A stretch of 64,000 nucleotides of DNA from Gluconacetobacter liquefaciens (GTDB lineage Bacteria > Pseudomonadota > Alphaproteobacteria > Acetobacterales > Acetobacteraceae). Below, piece after piece: positions 35,904 through 46,829 of the stretch (within the stretch, counting starts at the first letter, position 1; every line of letters starts with the position of its first letter). The position numbers and the translations under genes are program-made. The stretch spans positions 54,932-118,931 of the forward strand of contig NZ_QQAW01000010.1 of NCBI RefSeq assembly GCF_003350405.1, given 5' to 3'. Below the pieces are notes generated by a model. That model had not been told where the DNA came from. It worked only from the letters and a program-made list of their open reading frames with translations, and ran no database searches.

Positions 35904-36323
35904 CAGAAGGCCTTCACCCGGATCACGGCTTCCGCCGTGAGGGGCGGGAGGACAGGCTGATTGATTCCCACGAATACCCTTATATCGATTGTTGAGGCGT
36001 GGCGTCGTGCGCGGTCTGAAGACGGGGAGGCAAGGTTCACAGGGACGGTATCTTGTCTTGGTCTCTCTTTTTTACGGGGTAAATGTCACCAAAGCGGCAA
36101 CAGCATATGCCCTCGGCGTGCGATGGTCGAGAGGCGAGTGTGGCCTCATCAGCGTGTCGTCCGGGCCGGATGACTGGTCGTTTTTCTGTCAGTGCTCCCG
36201 TTATGTCGCGGTATAGCGCGGTTGTGCTCACCTCTTTTTTCTATGCCGTATCGACTATGAAACGTAACCTTTTTTGTATCCCCTCTGATAATTTATCTTC
36301 TTTTCACGTGTGACCGGGTATTC
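35904..36323. other. 420-bp AT-richer intergenic region
   Basis: Lies upstream of the GGDEF-EAL gene and downstream of glgP, both on the minus strand. Short open frames exist but none has coding character. It probably contains the GGDEF-EAL promoter. No terminator with an A-run on the plus strand was recognised for glgP, and no RNA gene was seen. Confidence 0.5.
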
Positions 36324-38840
36324 TTACCGCTGCCAGAGGATATGCGGGCTTTCTAGTGGGATTGCCATGCCGCCATGGGTAGGGACGACGCAGACGGTGT
36401 AATCCGTCACCGGCCGGTCCAGCCCGGTTGTGAGCGTGTAATGAGTCAGGCCGTCGGCATCGCGGCAGCCGCTGGGGGGAATGACCGTGACGGTGGGCTG
36501 CCCGCCATCGACGGGATCGGCGTAGAACTGCACCTGGACCGCTTCGGCGGGAATGGGCCCGAGCGCGAGAGCGACCGCGACATGATAATGCCCGTCGGGT
36601 TGTGAAATCGTTACTGAGTGGATGTGCAGTTCGGACCAGGATGTATTCAGCAGGTCCTGCCATTGCACGATCTCGCGCGCCGCGCGGCCGCCATCGGCCA
36701 GTCGAGCGTGGTAGCGGGCTGCCGCCGGCAGGTAGAAACGGTCGGTATAGTCGCGCACCACGCGGTTAGCGGAGAAAAGCGGCGTCAGGCGCGCCATGCT
36801 CTCGCGCATCCGCGCCACCCAGGACGCGGGAATGCCCTGGGCGTCGCGGGCGTAGAAGGCCGGGGAGATTTCGGTTTCGAGCAGGGTGTACATCGCTTCG
36901 GCCTCGGCGGTGTCCACCGCCGGGTCGTCGCCATGTTCGCGCCCGTCGCCCAGTGCCCAGCCGACTTCCGGTGCGTAGGCCTCGGCCCACCAGCCATCCA
37001 GTTCCGAAAGGTTCAGCCCGCCATTGACCAGCACCTTCATGCCGCTGGTGCCGCTGGCCTCCCACGGGCGGCGGGGGGTGTTGATCCATAGATCGACGCC
37101 CTGGACCAGGATCTGGCCCAGTGCCATGTCGTAATCGGCCATGAAGACGACGCGGCCCCGGACATCCGGCCGCCGTGAGAATGCGATCCAGCGCGTGATC
37201 AGGGCCTGCCCCACCATGTCGGCGGGGTGGGCCTTGCCGGCCAGTACCAGTTGCATGGGCCGCTCGGGGTGCGAGAGCAGGCGCGCGAGGCGGTCGGGGT
37301 CGTGCAGCAGCAGGTCCGGCCGCTTGTAGGTTGCGAAACGGCGGGCGAAGCCGAGCGTCAGTACGTCGGGGCTCAGGGTCGGGACCGGCTGGTCCGAGGC
37401 GCCGCCGTTATCGGCATAGCCCTGCTGCTGCGCGCAGAGGGCGGTGACCTTGCGGATGAAGCCCGCGCGGGCCTGGCAGCGGGCGGTCCAGAGCGTGCGG
37501 TCGTCGAGCGCGCGAATACGGTCGGCCACACCCTCCTGCGTGCCGCGCCAGCGTTCGGGGCCGGCGGCTTCGGTCCAGAGCGTGTCGGCCTCGACCGAAT
37601 CCCAGCTTGGCGTATGCACGCCGTTGGTGACGTGGCCGACCGGGACTTCGCATTCCGGCCAGCGGGGAAAAAGCGGCGCGAACAGGCGGCGGCTGACGGT
37701 GCCGTGCAGGCGCGAAACGCCGTTGACCGCGCCGCTGGCGCGGATGGCCAGCCATGCCATGTTGAAGGGCTCGCCTTGATCGTTCGGATCGGCGCGGCCG
37801 AGGGCCAGCAGGGTTTCCAGCGGGATGTCGAGCCGGTTGGCGGTATAGTCCGCGAGGTAGGTGCGGATCAGGTCGGGCGGAAACCGGTCGAAGCCGGCGG
37901 GGACGGCGGTGTGGGTGGTGAACAGGGTGCCGGCCCGCGCGATGGTCAGCGCCTGGCGGAACGGGATGTGCAGCCGGTCCATCAGGCCGCGTGCGCGCTC
38001 CACCGCCGCGAAGGCGGCGTGGCCTTCGTTGAGGTGGCAGACATCGGGCCGGTAGCCGAGCGTATCGAGCAGGCGCCAGCCGGCGATGCCCAGCGTGATT
38101 TCCTGGCGCAGGCGCAGATCGGCGTCGCCGCCGTATAGCTGGGTGGTGACGCAGCGCACACCGGGTGGGTTGGCCGGATCGTTGGTATCCAGCAGGTAGA
38201 GTGTCGCGCGACCGACGGTTGCCTTCCAGGCGCGGACCCACACATGGCCCTTGCCGAAATGGATCGGAATACGCAGCACGTCGCCTTCTTCCGTCAGGAC
38301 CGGGCTGATCGGCAGCAGGGACGGGTCGTTGAACGGGTAGAGGGCGTGCTGCTGGCCGTCTGATGTCAGTTCCTGACGGAAATAGCCCTGGGCGAACAAC
38401 AGGCCGACCGCGACCACCGGTACGCCGAGGTCGCTGGCTGCCTTGAGCTGGTCGCCCGCCACGTTGCCCAGCCCGCCCGAATAGATCGGCAGGGCCTCGC
38501 TGAGCATGTATTCCATGCTGAAATAGGCGACGCAGGACAGGGCGGAGGTATCGTGCTTCTGAGCGAACCAGGTGGGGTGGCGCAGCCCTTCGGCCTGGGC
38601 GGCCACGGCGTGACCGACTTGGCGGCGGAAGGCGGGCTTGTTGAGCAGCGCCTTGAGATGGGCGCGCGAGGCGTTGTTCAGGGTCGTCCAGGGATTCTGG
38701 GTGTGTTCCCAGCATTCGGGATTGATCTGGTGCCAGAGCGGATCGGTCGCGTGGTTCCAACTCCAGCGCAGATCCAGTGCGAAGCCGTGTAATGCGCGTT
38801 CTGCCGCGCGCGCGGTCAGCGTGGGATTCTCTGGCGCCAT
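36324..38840 (-). CDS. glgP: Alpha-glucan (glycogen) phosphorylase
   Basis: An 838-residue GT35 enzyme releasing glucose-1-phosphate from glycogen, of the shorter bacterial/archaeal type with an N-terminal DUF3417-like domain (ALDLRWSWNHATDPLWHQIN). Further landmarks are VAYFSMEYMLSEALPIYSGG, PDVCHLNEGHAAFAAVERAR, FARRFATYKRPDLLLHDPDR, and the PLP lysine region TPRRPWEASGTSGMKVLVNG. The ATG at 38840 is 26 nt after glgX. A longer in-frame opening to 39191 is only read-through of glgX sequence in another frame. Confidence 0.93.
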   Translation of the reverse strand: MAPENPTLTARAAERALHGFALDLRWSWNHATDPLWHQINPECWEHTQNPWTTLNNASRAHLKALLNKPAFRRQVGHAVAAQAEGLRHPTWFAQKHDTSALSCVAYFSMEYMLSEALPIYSGGLGNVAGDQLKAASDLGVPVVAVGLLFAQGYFRQELTSDGQQHALYPFNDPSLLPISPVLTEEGDVLRIPIHFGKGHVWVRAWKATVGRATLYLLDTNDPANPPGVRCVTTQLYGGDADLRLRQEITLGIAGWRLLDTLGYRPDVCHLNEGHAAFAAVERARGLMDRLHIPFRQALTIARAGTLFTTHTAVPAGFDRFPPDLIRTYLADYTANRLDIPLETLLALGRADPNDQGEPFNMAWLAIRASGAVNGVSRLHGTVSRRLFAPLFPRWPECEVPVGHVTNGVHTPSWDSVEADTLWTEAAGPERWRGTQEGVADRIRALDDRTLWTARCQARAGFIRKVTALCAQQQGYADNGGASDQPVPTLSPDVLTLGFARRFATYKRPDLLLHDPDRLARLLSHPERPMQLVLAGKAHPADMVGQALITRWIAFSRRPDVRGRVVFMADYDMALGQILVQGVDLWINTPRRPWEASGTSGMKVLVNGGLNLSELDGWWAEAYAPEVGWALGDGREHGDDPAVDTAEAEAMYTLLETEISPAFYARDAQGIPASWVARMRESMARLTPLFSANRVVRDYTDRFYLPAAARYHARLADGGRAAREIVQWQDLLNTSWSELHIHSVTISQPDGHYHVAVALALGPIPAEAVQVQFYADPVDGGQPTVTVIPPSGCRDADGLTHYTLTTGLDRPVTDYTVCVVPTHGGMAIPLESPHILWQR

Positions 38841-38866
38841 GTCACGTCGTCTCCCTCGTGTGTGTG

Positions 38867-40942
38867 TTATCCGGTTGTCGCGTCGTGCCTCATGCGCAGC
38901 AGGACGCGGATCGAGCGGGCCTGGGCGGACAGGCGCGCCATGTCGCCGATCTCCGCTGCTTCCTCGGGCGCGAGGATGTCGGCGGGGGAGGCGGCAGCGG
39001 TGTCGATGAAGCTGCGCCACGGGGTGGTGCCGCCGCGTGCCGCCTCGGGCAGGGCGAAATGCAGCGTGTCGTCCCAGCCGTTGATGAAGACATAGAGATC
39101 GCCATCCGCCATCGTGGCTCCTCGCAGGAAGAAGGCCAGGCTGCGCGAGACGGGGCGCAGGTCGGGTTCGCCGCCATCGACGCCGTGCCATGAGACGTCG
39201 TCGCGCCAGCCGATGCTGCGCGCGATGGAAGGATGGGCGGCGCGAAAGGCGATCAGCATCCGTACGAAACGCAGAAGCGTGCTTTCGTTTTCCGTCAGGC
39301 GCCAGTCGAGCCAGTTGGTTTCGTCATCGCGGTCGTAGGGATTGGGGTCTCCGCCCCGGCTGTGGCCGAATTCGTCGCCGGCCTGGAACATCGGCGTGCC
39401 GTTGGCCAGCATCAGCAGGCAGAAGGCGTTGCGCGTCTGGCGGCGGCGGAGCGTCATTACCGGCTCGGGCGCGCCGTCGATGCCCTGATGGCCGCAATTG
39501 GCGGCGATCTGGCCGGGATCGTCGTAGGAGAACAGGTCGCGCAGCGTCAGCCCGTCATGGCTGGCGATGTAGTTGACGCTCTGATAGGGGCGGGCGGCGT
39601 GGATACGGTCGTCGGGGAACAGGTCGGTGCTGCCGTAGAGGCGGGTCATCAGGGCCGGCACGCATCCGTCATCGCCGCGCAGGAAACGGCGGATATCGTC
39701 GCGGAAGCGGGCGTTCCATTGCCGCCAGGTCCGGCCGGGAAAGGCGCGGCCCAGTTGCATCAGCGAGCCGTCACCGACCCAGGGCTCGGCGATCAGCCGC
39801 GTCTGACGCAGGTGGGAGGCGGTGGAGAGTTCGGTGATGATCGGCGGTTCCGCGAGATTGATATGCCCGCTCTCATCGACCGAGAACATCGAGGCGAGAT
39901 CGAAGCGCAGGCCGTCGATGCCCATCTCCTCGATCCAGAACCAGGCGCTGGAGAGAATGAGCTGCCGCACTACCGGTGCCGCCACATCCAGATCGTTGCC
40001 GCAGCCGCTGCGATTGGTGGGGCGGAACGGAAGGCCGGGTGCGCGCGTATAATAGCTGGGATTGTCGATTCCACGATAGGACCAGACGGGGCCGCCGGCA
40101 TGGTCCTCGCCCGTATGGTTGTAGACAACGTCGAGAAAGACTTCGATTTCGGCTTCATGCAGCGCTGCGACCATCGCGCGGAATTCGCGCCATGACGTGG
40201 CGACCGTGCCATCGGAGGCGTAGCCCGCGTGGGGCGAGAAGAAATTGAGCGGCATGTAGCCCCAGAACGTTCCGTGGAGTGGATCGCGCTGGAAGATCGG
40301 CATTAGTTCCACCGCCGTGACCCCGAGCGCCTTGAGGTAGGGGATGTGGGCCGTCAGCCCGGCGTAGCTGCCGCGTTGTGCTGCGTCGACGCCCGATGAG
40401 GGGGCGCGGGTGAAGGCACGAACATGGAGTTCGTAAATGACGAGATCGTGATCGTGGCGTTGGGGGCGTTGGGCGGGCGGGGGAGTGGTGGTCGTGCGTT
40501 CCGGCAGGACGCCCAGTGGCGCGCGTCCGGCTGTGGGGCCGGGCCTGCAGGCGGCGTCGCGGTCGAAGCCGGGTGGGAAGAAGACGCCGCGTGCGTATGG
40601 GTCGAGCAGCAGTTTTTCGGCGTCGAACAGCAGCCCGTCTTCCGGGCGGTGCGGGCCGGCGACGGAGTAGCCGTAATAACAGGCGTCGCCCACCTGCTCG
40701 GCTGGGAGGCGGGCGTGCCACATATCGCCCGTCTTGTTGTGCGGCAGGCAAAAGGACAGGCGCAGGCAAGGGATGACGAGATCGTCCGCGCGATAGAGCA
40801 GCAGGGTGATGGCGGTGGCGTTGCGTGAGAAGATGCTGAAATTGAACGCCTGTTCCTCGGGCAGCCAGACGGCGCCGGGGGGATAGGGAGCGCCATCGGA
40901 CGTCGTGAAACTGCTGCTGACCGGCGACGTCGCGTTCGGCAT
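38867..40942 (-). CDS. glgX: Glycogen debranching enzyme (isoamylase type)
   Basis: A GH13 enzyme cleaving alpha-1,6 branches, 691 residues. The N-terminal CBM48-like part is GAVWLPEEQAFNFSIFSRNA; the catalytic barrel shows region I DVVYNHTGEDH, region II GLRFDLASMF (nucleophile Asp), the acid-base region LIAEPWVGDG, and region IV NYIASHDGLTLRDLFSYDD. ATG 40942 is preferred over GTG 40957. It precedes glgP, so branches and linear chains are degraded by one operon. No glgA, glgB or glgC is present here. Confidence 0.92.
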   Translation of the reverse strand: MPNATSPVSSSFTTSDGAPYPPGAVWLPEEQAFNFSIFSRNATAITLLLYRADDLVIPCLRLSFCLPHNKTGDMWHARLPAEQVGDACYYGYSVAGPHRPEDGLLFDAEKLLLDPYARGVFFPPGFDRDAACRPGPTAGRAPLGVLPERTTTTPPPAQRPQRHDHDLVIYELHVRAFTRAPSSGVDAAQRGSYAGLTAHIPYLKALGVTAVELMPIFQRDPLHGTFWGYMPLNFFSPHAGYASDGTVATSWREFRAMVAALHEAEIEVFLDVVYNHTGEDHAGGPVWSYRGIDNPSYYTRAPGLPFRPTNRSGCGNDLDVAAPVVRQLILSSAWFWIEEMGIDGLRFDLASMFSVDESGHINLAEPPIITELSTASHLRQTRLIAEPWVGDGSLMQLGRAFPGRTWRQWNARFRDDIRRFLRGDDGCVPALMTRLYGSTDLFPDDRIHAARPYQSVNYIASHDGLTLRDLFSYDDPGQIAANCGHQGIDGAPEPVMTLRRRQTRNAFCLLMLANGTPMFQAGDEFGHSRGGDPNPYDRDDETNWLDWRLTENESTLLRFVRMLIAFRAAHPSIARSIGWRDDVSWHGVDGGEPDLRPVSRSLAFFLRGATMADGDLYVFINGWDDTLHFALPEAARGGTTPWRSFIDTAAASPADILAPEEAAEIGDMARLSAQARSIRVLLRMRHDATTG

Positions 40943-41227
40943 GGCTATGCTCGCCACGGGTGGGGATGGTGCGTAGCCTAATGGGATCGTGGCGCGAAAG
41001 CGAGAAAATCCCGCGTTGGCTGGAGCGGGGGGATGATGGGGACAGGGGGCGCTGGCGCATTCGGACGACGGCGCGGTGGGGTGTTTTCGTGTGGGATTTT
41101 ATGTCGCGAAAGATCTTTTGAATTTCTGGAAAAAATTTGATTCTGTTTTTATGTTTGAAAAATATTGAAATTTCCTTATAATTCTTGTTCAATTGATATT
41201 GATAATAATGAGATGGAGGTTGATGTT

Positions 41228-42716
41228 TTGCGATTGAGTCGTTCCGCATTGTCCAGTCTGCCCGCTGCCGTCTACAGGCCACGTTTCGATCCGGCCTTAT
41301 TGAAAAGCGGGATTTTGCATCTGGGATGTGGGAGCTTCCATCGCGCGCATCAGGTCGCGGCAACCCAGGCGGCGATTCATCATGCCGGAGACGACGGACT
41401 GCGCTGGGGCCATCGCATCGGCAACGATGCGGCGGCCGACGCTGACCGACCAATTGCGGCAGCAGGATAATTGCTACACGTTGCTGACCCGCGAGCCCGA
41501 TGGCACGGTGGCCTCCGTGATGGCGGCGATCTCGGAAGCTGTGTTCGCCGGGGCGGATCCGGGGGCGCTGATCGGCCGGATTGCCGATCCGCTTATCAGG
41601 ATCGTGACGCTGACCGTGACGGCCAGCGGTTATCACATCACCGCCGAAGGGCGGCTGGACCCGGAATCCGACGCCATTCGCGAGGATCTGGCGCGTGTGT
41701 TCCCCTGTACCGCGCCGGGCATTCTGGTGGCCGGGCTCGATCTGGTCCGGCAGCGCGGGGGCGTGCCGCCGGTGGTGCTGAGTTGCGACAATGTGGCCGA
41801 GAATGGCGATACGCTGCGGCAGGTGGTGATGGATTATGCCGCGCTGCGCGGCGACGATGCGCTGTCGGCCTGGATCGGCGCGCATGTGGTCTTTCCCAAT
41901 ACGATGGTCGACCGGATCACGCCACCTTTCCAAGAGGCGGATGTGGAGGATGCGCGGCGGCTGCTCGGCGGTGTAGACGATACGATCCCGGTTTCGGCGG
42001 AGCCATGGTTTCAGTGGATCATCCAGGCTTTCGACGGTGAGCGGCCGTTCTGGGAGGCGCATCCGGGCACGCGGTTCGTGCGGGATGTCGGCGTGTTCGA
42101 GCGGGCGAAGTTGCAGATGCTCAATGGCACGCACATGATTCTGGCCTATGCCGGGGGGCTGGCTGACCTGCCGACCGTGGCCGAGGCGGCGACTGATCCT
42201 GCACTCGGGGCGATTGCCACGTATTTCATGCGGCATGAGCAGTCGGCCGGGGTGGCGCTGTCGGATGAGGATCTGGATTCCTATGCTGCGGGACTGATGA
42301 CCCGCTTTCGCAATCCGGGCATTGCGCATGATGTGGAACGGATCGGGCGCAATGGATCGGCGAAGATGGCCGCGCGGGTGATTGCGCCGATGCGGGAGAA
42401 TCTCGAAGCCGGTCGGCCGGTGACGGGGGCTGTGCTGTTGATTGCGTGCTGGATCCGGTGGTTTGCACTGCATGAGCAGGAAGCGCTGGAAATCGGCCTG
42501 ACGGACCCGCGGGCGGATGTGCTGCGGCAGATCTGCGCCGATGCGCGGGATGATCATCGGGCGCAGGCGGAGGCGTTTCTGGCGATGGAGGAGGTGTTCG
42601 GGCCGCCTCTGCCGGATCATGACGGGCAGGTGGCGGCGATCGCGGATATGCTGCGACGGCTGACGGAGGGCGATGTGCGGGCTGTGTTGCGCGAGGTTGC
42701 GCAAGCCTGTTCGTAA
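41228..42716 (+). pseudogene. Mannitol dehydrogenase family gene with a +1 frameshift
   Basis: Long-chain polyol dehydrogenase family (mannitol 2-dehydrogenase/fructuronate reductase). It starts at TTG 41228 with GGAGG 8 nt upstream: LRLSRSALSSLPAAVYRPRF, then GILHLGCGSFHRAHQVAATQ (NAD motif). After ...DDGLRWG the frame is lost; the sequence resumes one base over as IASATMRRPTLTDQLRQQDN and continues intact to the end, including the catalytic AKLQMLNGTHMILAYAGG. One extra base in GGGGCC (41406-41411) explains it. Repaired length would be ~495 residues, normal. Either a sequencing error or a real inactivation. The second half (from 41412) reads openly to 42716. Confidence 0.8.
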
Positions 42717-42971
42717 AAAATGCGCGAGGTTGTCCGGGTTATGGATGATGGTGGGAAAGGGAAGCACGCAGCGACGGTAGGAGCTGGAAAATAGACTTTC
42801 TGGTCGTGCTGTTTCTGAAGGGCGGGCCGATGTCCCGGTGCGTCCGTCCGCTTTGGTCCAGAACCGGATTCATGAATTCAACCGATAACATCATGCGCAA
42901 TATATTGACTAATCGCTGAGAGGCGCCGGTCTTACGCTCTCGATGGAAGAAAGCTTCGGAGAGGGGATGCG

Positions 42972-43382
42972 GTGGTACCGGCATGTTCAGGCCGTCCTGC
43001 GTTCGTCCCCGTACCCGAAGTGTTGCAACCACTGACGGAGCGGGAGAACGCCCCCTTGTCCGATACTCTTTCAACTGCCCGCAGGGCCTTTGGCGATATT
43101 GCACCCGACCTGGCCGATTACACCGATCAGGTGCTGTTCGGCGATGTCTGGGAGCGGCCCGGCCTCGCGCCTCGGGAACGCTGCATCGTCACGATCAGCA
43201 GCCTGATCTCGCTCTATCGTACCAACGAACTGGGCTTTCATATCCGCAAGGCGCTCGCAACCGGTGTCAGCCGGGCCGAAATCGTCGAGATCATTACACA
43301 CCTGGCATTCTATGCGGGATGGCCCGCGGCATCCACGGCCGTGGCCATCGCGCGCAGCGTTTTTGACGAACAGAAGGACTGA
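42972..43382 (+). CDS. Carboxymuconolactone decarboxylase (CMD) family protein
   Basis: A 136-residue all-helical AhpD-like protein. The conserved core is [40 protein letters not shown], and [20 protein letters not shown]. The AhpD CXXC is absent, so it is closer to the gamma-carboxymuconolactone decarboxylase group. GTG start with GGAGAGGGG upstream; a TTG at 43056 could give a shorter form. It heads a two-gene unit with the SDR (5 nt gap). Likely role in aromatic or reactive-carbonyl metabolism, inferred. Confidence 0.82.
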   Translation: MVPACSGRPAFVPVPEVLQPLTERENAPLSDTLSTARRAFGDIAPDLADYTDQVLFGDVWERPGLAPRERCIVTISSLISLYRTNELGFHIRKALATGVSRAEIVEIITHLAFYAGWPAASTAVAIARSVFDEQKD

Positions 43383-43387
43383 GCCTC

Positions 43388-44128
43388 ATGACGCAGAATA
43401 TTGCCGGCAAGGTCGTCGTCGTCACGGGTGCCAGCAGCGGTCTCGGCGAGGCTGCCGTCCGTCGTCTTGCGGCGGAGGGCGCCAAAATCGTCATGGGTGC
43501 CCGTCGGCAGGACAGGTTGGAAGCCCTGGCCCGTGACCTGTCGCTCGGTGCCGATGCTGCCGTCAGGACGGATGTCACGCATCTGGAGCAGGTGCAGGCG
43601 TTGGTCGATCATGCAGTGGGCCGCCACGGTCGGATCGATGTCATCATCAACAATGCCGGCCTGATGCCTCATTCTCCACTGGAGAAACTCCGCGTCGATG
43701 ACTGGAACCGGATGATCGACGTCAATCTGAAAGGCACTCTTTACGGGATCGCCGCTGCCCTGCCGCATATGAAGGCGCAGAAAAGCGGACAGATCATCAA
43801 TGTTTCGTCCGTGGCCGGTCACAAGGTCGGGCCGGGAGGCGCCGTCTACTCGGCCACCAAGACCGCGGTAAGGGTGATCTCCGAAGGTCTGCGGCAGGAG
43901 GTCAAACCCTATAATATCCGTACGACGGTCATTTCGCCGGGTGCCGTGCATTCCGAACTGCCTGACAGTGTGACGGATGATGAGACGGCGAAGGCCATTC
44001 AGGCATTCTACGATCAATATGCCATTCCGGCGGATTCTTTCGCCCGCGCGGTCGTGTTTGCCATGAGCCAGCCGGAAGACGTCGACATCAACGAGATCCT
44101 GTTCCGCCCGACGGCACAGGTATACTGA
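43388..44128 (+). CDS. SDR family oxidoreductase
   Basis: A 246-residue classical short-chain dehydrogenase. Cofactor motif [20 protein letters not shown], an Arg after beta-2 (GARRQDR) suggesting NADP preference, IINNAG, catalytic Ser in [11 protein letters not shown], and YSATK. The gene follows the CMD gene closely. Similar SDRs in this type of cluster are annotated as oxidoreductases of unknown substrate. Downstream sequence to 44230 shows no further gene. Confidence 0.9.
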   Translation: MTQNIAGKVVVVTGASSGLGEAAVRRLAAEGAKIVMGARRQDRLEALARDLSLGADAAVRTDVTHLEQVQALVDHAVGRHGRIDVIINNAGLMPHSPLEKLRVDDWNRMIDVNLKGTLYGIAAALPHMKAQKSGQIINVSSVAGHKVGPGGAVYSATKTAVRVISEGLRQEVKPYNIRTTVISPGAVHSELPDSVTDDETAKAIQAFYDQYAIPADSFARAVVFAMSQPEDVDINEILFRPTAQVY

Positions 44129-44230
44129 GCATGGCGCCCCCGGGACGCCCTCCTTAACCAGTATCCCTATATCGAGAAGCAGTACGACGCCGATGGGTGG
44201 ATCATCGGGTGTCCGGTTTGTTTCTGTTTT

Positions 44231-45124
44231 CTATCCACGGTAGCGCAGTGCATCGACGACCAGACGGAAGGCGGCGGAAGATTGCCGCCGGCTGGGGTAA
44301 TACAGGTGATAGCCGGGGAAGGGCGGGCACCAATCCTCCAGAACGCGGACCAGGCGCCCTTCCGCAAGATACGGCATGATCTGGTCCTCCATGACGCAGG
44401 CCAGGCCGAAACCGTCGAGTGCCGCCTGCCGGATCATCGGTACGTTGTTGAAGGTCAGTTGTCCGTCCACGCGCACGCGCAGGGCGCGGCGGCCTTTTTC
44501 CAGGTCCCACGCATAGACGCCGCCGGCGGTGGGAAACCGTAGATTGATGCAGCTATGGCGGGCCAGGTCCTGCGGCGTGCGGGGAATCGGATGGCGTGCG
44601 AAATAGGAGGGGGCTCCGACCACCGCCAGGCGCAGCTTCGGCCCGATCGGGACAGCGATCATGTCCCGCGCGATGGTTTCTTCCAGTCGTACGCCTGCGT
44701 CGAAACGTTCGGCGACGATATCGGTCAGGCCGGCATCGAGCGCCAGTTCGACACGCAGGTCGGGATAGTCGGGCAGGAGCCTGCGCAGTGCCGGCCACAG
44801 CAGCGTGGAGGCTGCGTGTTCCGACGTCGTGATCCTGACGGTTCCGGAGGGTTTTTCGGAAAGCTCGCTGAGCGATGCGATTTCGTCGGCGATCGTCTCG
44901 AGAGCGGGGACGAGCGTGCTCAGCAGGCGTTCGCCGGCTTGGGTGGGGGAGACGCGGCGGGTCGTGCGCGTCAGCAACTGTACGTTCAGGCGGGCTTCCA
45001 GCCGGCGGATCGTATGGCTCAGCGTGGATTGGGACGTGCCAAGTTTGGCCGCGGCGCGCGTGAAGCTCTGCTCTTCGGCGACCGCCATGAACGCATTGAG
45101 ATCGACCAGTTCCTCGCGGCGCAT
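44231..45124 (-). CDS. LysR-family transcriptional regulator
   Basis: A 297-residue LTTR. The winged HTH spans residues 5-65: LNAFMAVAEEQSFTRAAAKL, GTSQSTLSHTIRRLEARL; the effector domain follows (residues ~95-295) with VRLEETIARDMIAVPIGPKL. It lies between the CMD-SDR unit and the cupin/AKR genes, transcribed against the former and away from the latter, so it may control both. A sequence over its start, ATTCATGAACTCCGG, recurs inverted upstream of the CMD gene. Confidence 0.92.
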   Translation of the reverse strand: MRREELVDLNAFMAVAEEQSFTRAAAKLGTSQSTLSHTIRRLEARLNVQLLTRTTRRVSPTQAGERLLSTLVPALETIADEIASLSELSEKPSGTVRITTSEHAASTLLWPALRRLLPDYPDLRVELALDAGLTDIVAERFDAGVRLEETIARDMIAVPIGPKLRLAVVGAPSYFARHPIPRTPQDLARHSCINLRFPTAGGVYAWDLEKGRRALRVRVDGQLTFNNVPMIRQAALDGFGLACVMEDQIMPYLAEGRLVRVLEDWCPPFPGYHLYYPSRRQSSAAFRLVVDALRYRG

Positions 45125-45252
45125 TCATGAACTCCGGATATAAGATCAAGCGGATCATAGCATCTAATCGTGGAAATGACCTCATGCTTGAATGACGCTT
45201 CGGTCTGTCGGGCGACCATCTGCCCGCCTGCCCCTGTTTGAGGAGAACATGC

Positions 45253-45642
45253 ATGGATATCCGTCGCCCCGGTTCCGATCCGTCTGTCAGGGGACCGGCC
45301 GAATGGTTTACCGGCAATGTGCGCGTGGATGCGCCGTTCGCGGGCAGTGGGGCGTTGGCCTGCGCGACTGTCACTTTCGAGCCGGGTGCGCGCACGGCGT
45401 GGCACAGCCATCCGCTCGGCCAGACCATTCTGGTCACGGCGGGCCTGGGCTGGGTGCAGCGTGACGGTGGCCCGATCGAGGAGGTGTACCCGGGCGATAT
45501 CGTCTGGTTCGAGCCCGGCGAGAAGCATTGGCATGGTGCATCGCCGCAATGCGCGATGACTCATATCGCCATTACGGAAGCAAAGGATGGCAGGTCTTCG
45601 GACTGGATGGAACATGTCGGCGACGCGCAGTACCGGCGCTGA
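45253..45642 (+). CDS. Cupin-domain protein
   Basis: A 129-residue single cupin fold. Motif 1 HSHPLGQTILVTAGLGWVQR supplies two His; motif 2 is YPGDIVWFEPGEKHWHGASP. Residues around EWFTGNVRVDAPFAG and the closing MTHIAITEAKDG are like small cupins often found near quinone- or AKR-type genes. ATG 45253 follows GAGGAGAA. It probably binds a metal; no enzymatic role can be assigned. The aldo/keto reductase gene begins 114 bp downstream on the same strand. Confidence 0.85.
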   Translation: MDIRRPGSDPSVRGPAEWFTGNVRVDAPFAGSGALACATVTFEPGARTAWHSHPLGQTILVTAGLGWVQRDGGPIEEVYPGDIVWFEPGEKHWHGASPQCAMTHIAITEAKDGRSSDWMEHVGDAQYRR

Positions 45643-45732
45643 CGTCTTTTTGAAGATTTGAGAGCTTGTAGGAAAACATGCCGAATCGGCACCGGCGCGT
45701 ATGTCCGTGCCGGTGCGGAGGTGCGTGGATGA

Positions 45733-46740
<1,008 letters not shown>

Positions 46741-46779
46741 TCATGATGGCTCTGCGCCCATCTCGACCGGCGCCTGCCT

Positions 46780-46829
46780 TGCCGGAACATGCGTGTCTGA
46801 TCGTCAGAGCGCATGTTCCGGCACGTTTT
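46780..46829 (+). terminator. Long nested hairpin with T-run after the aldo/keto reductase
   Basis: TGCCGGAACATGCG (46780-46793) pairs perfectly with CGCATGTTCCGGCA (46810-46823); inside the loop TCTGA-tcg-TCAGA forms a second stem. CGTTTTC follows. The end of the convergent HAD gene begins at 46829. Confidence 0.85.

Noticed and set aside
36001..36313. Short open frames in the 35.9-36.3 kb gap
   Set aside because: No ribosome sites, mixed composition, no domain-like pattern; treated as non-coding.
38841..39191. Long N-terminal extension of glgP
   Set aside because: The open frame continues upstream only because it overlaps glgX in another phase; the ATG at 38840 fits family length and spacing.
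41190..41215. Fur-box-like sequence before the mannitol dehydrogenase gene
   Set aside because: GATATTGATAATAATGAGA matches the Fur consensus at about 14 of 19 positions, but the DNA is very AT-rich and an iron link to a polyol dehydrogenase is not expected.
44129..44230. Possible remnant of a gene after the SDR
   Set aside because: One frame reads LLNQYPYIEKQYDADGWIIG, which looks coding-like, but there is no start, no family match that I recognise, and it is too short to support.
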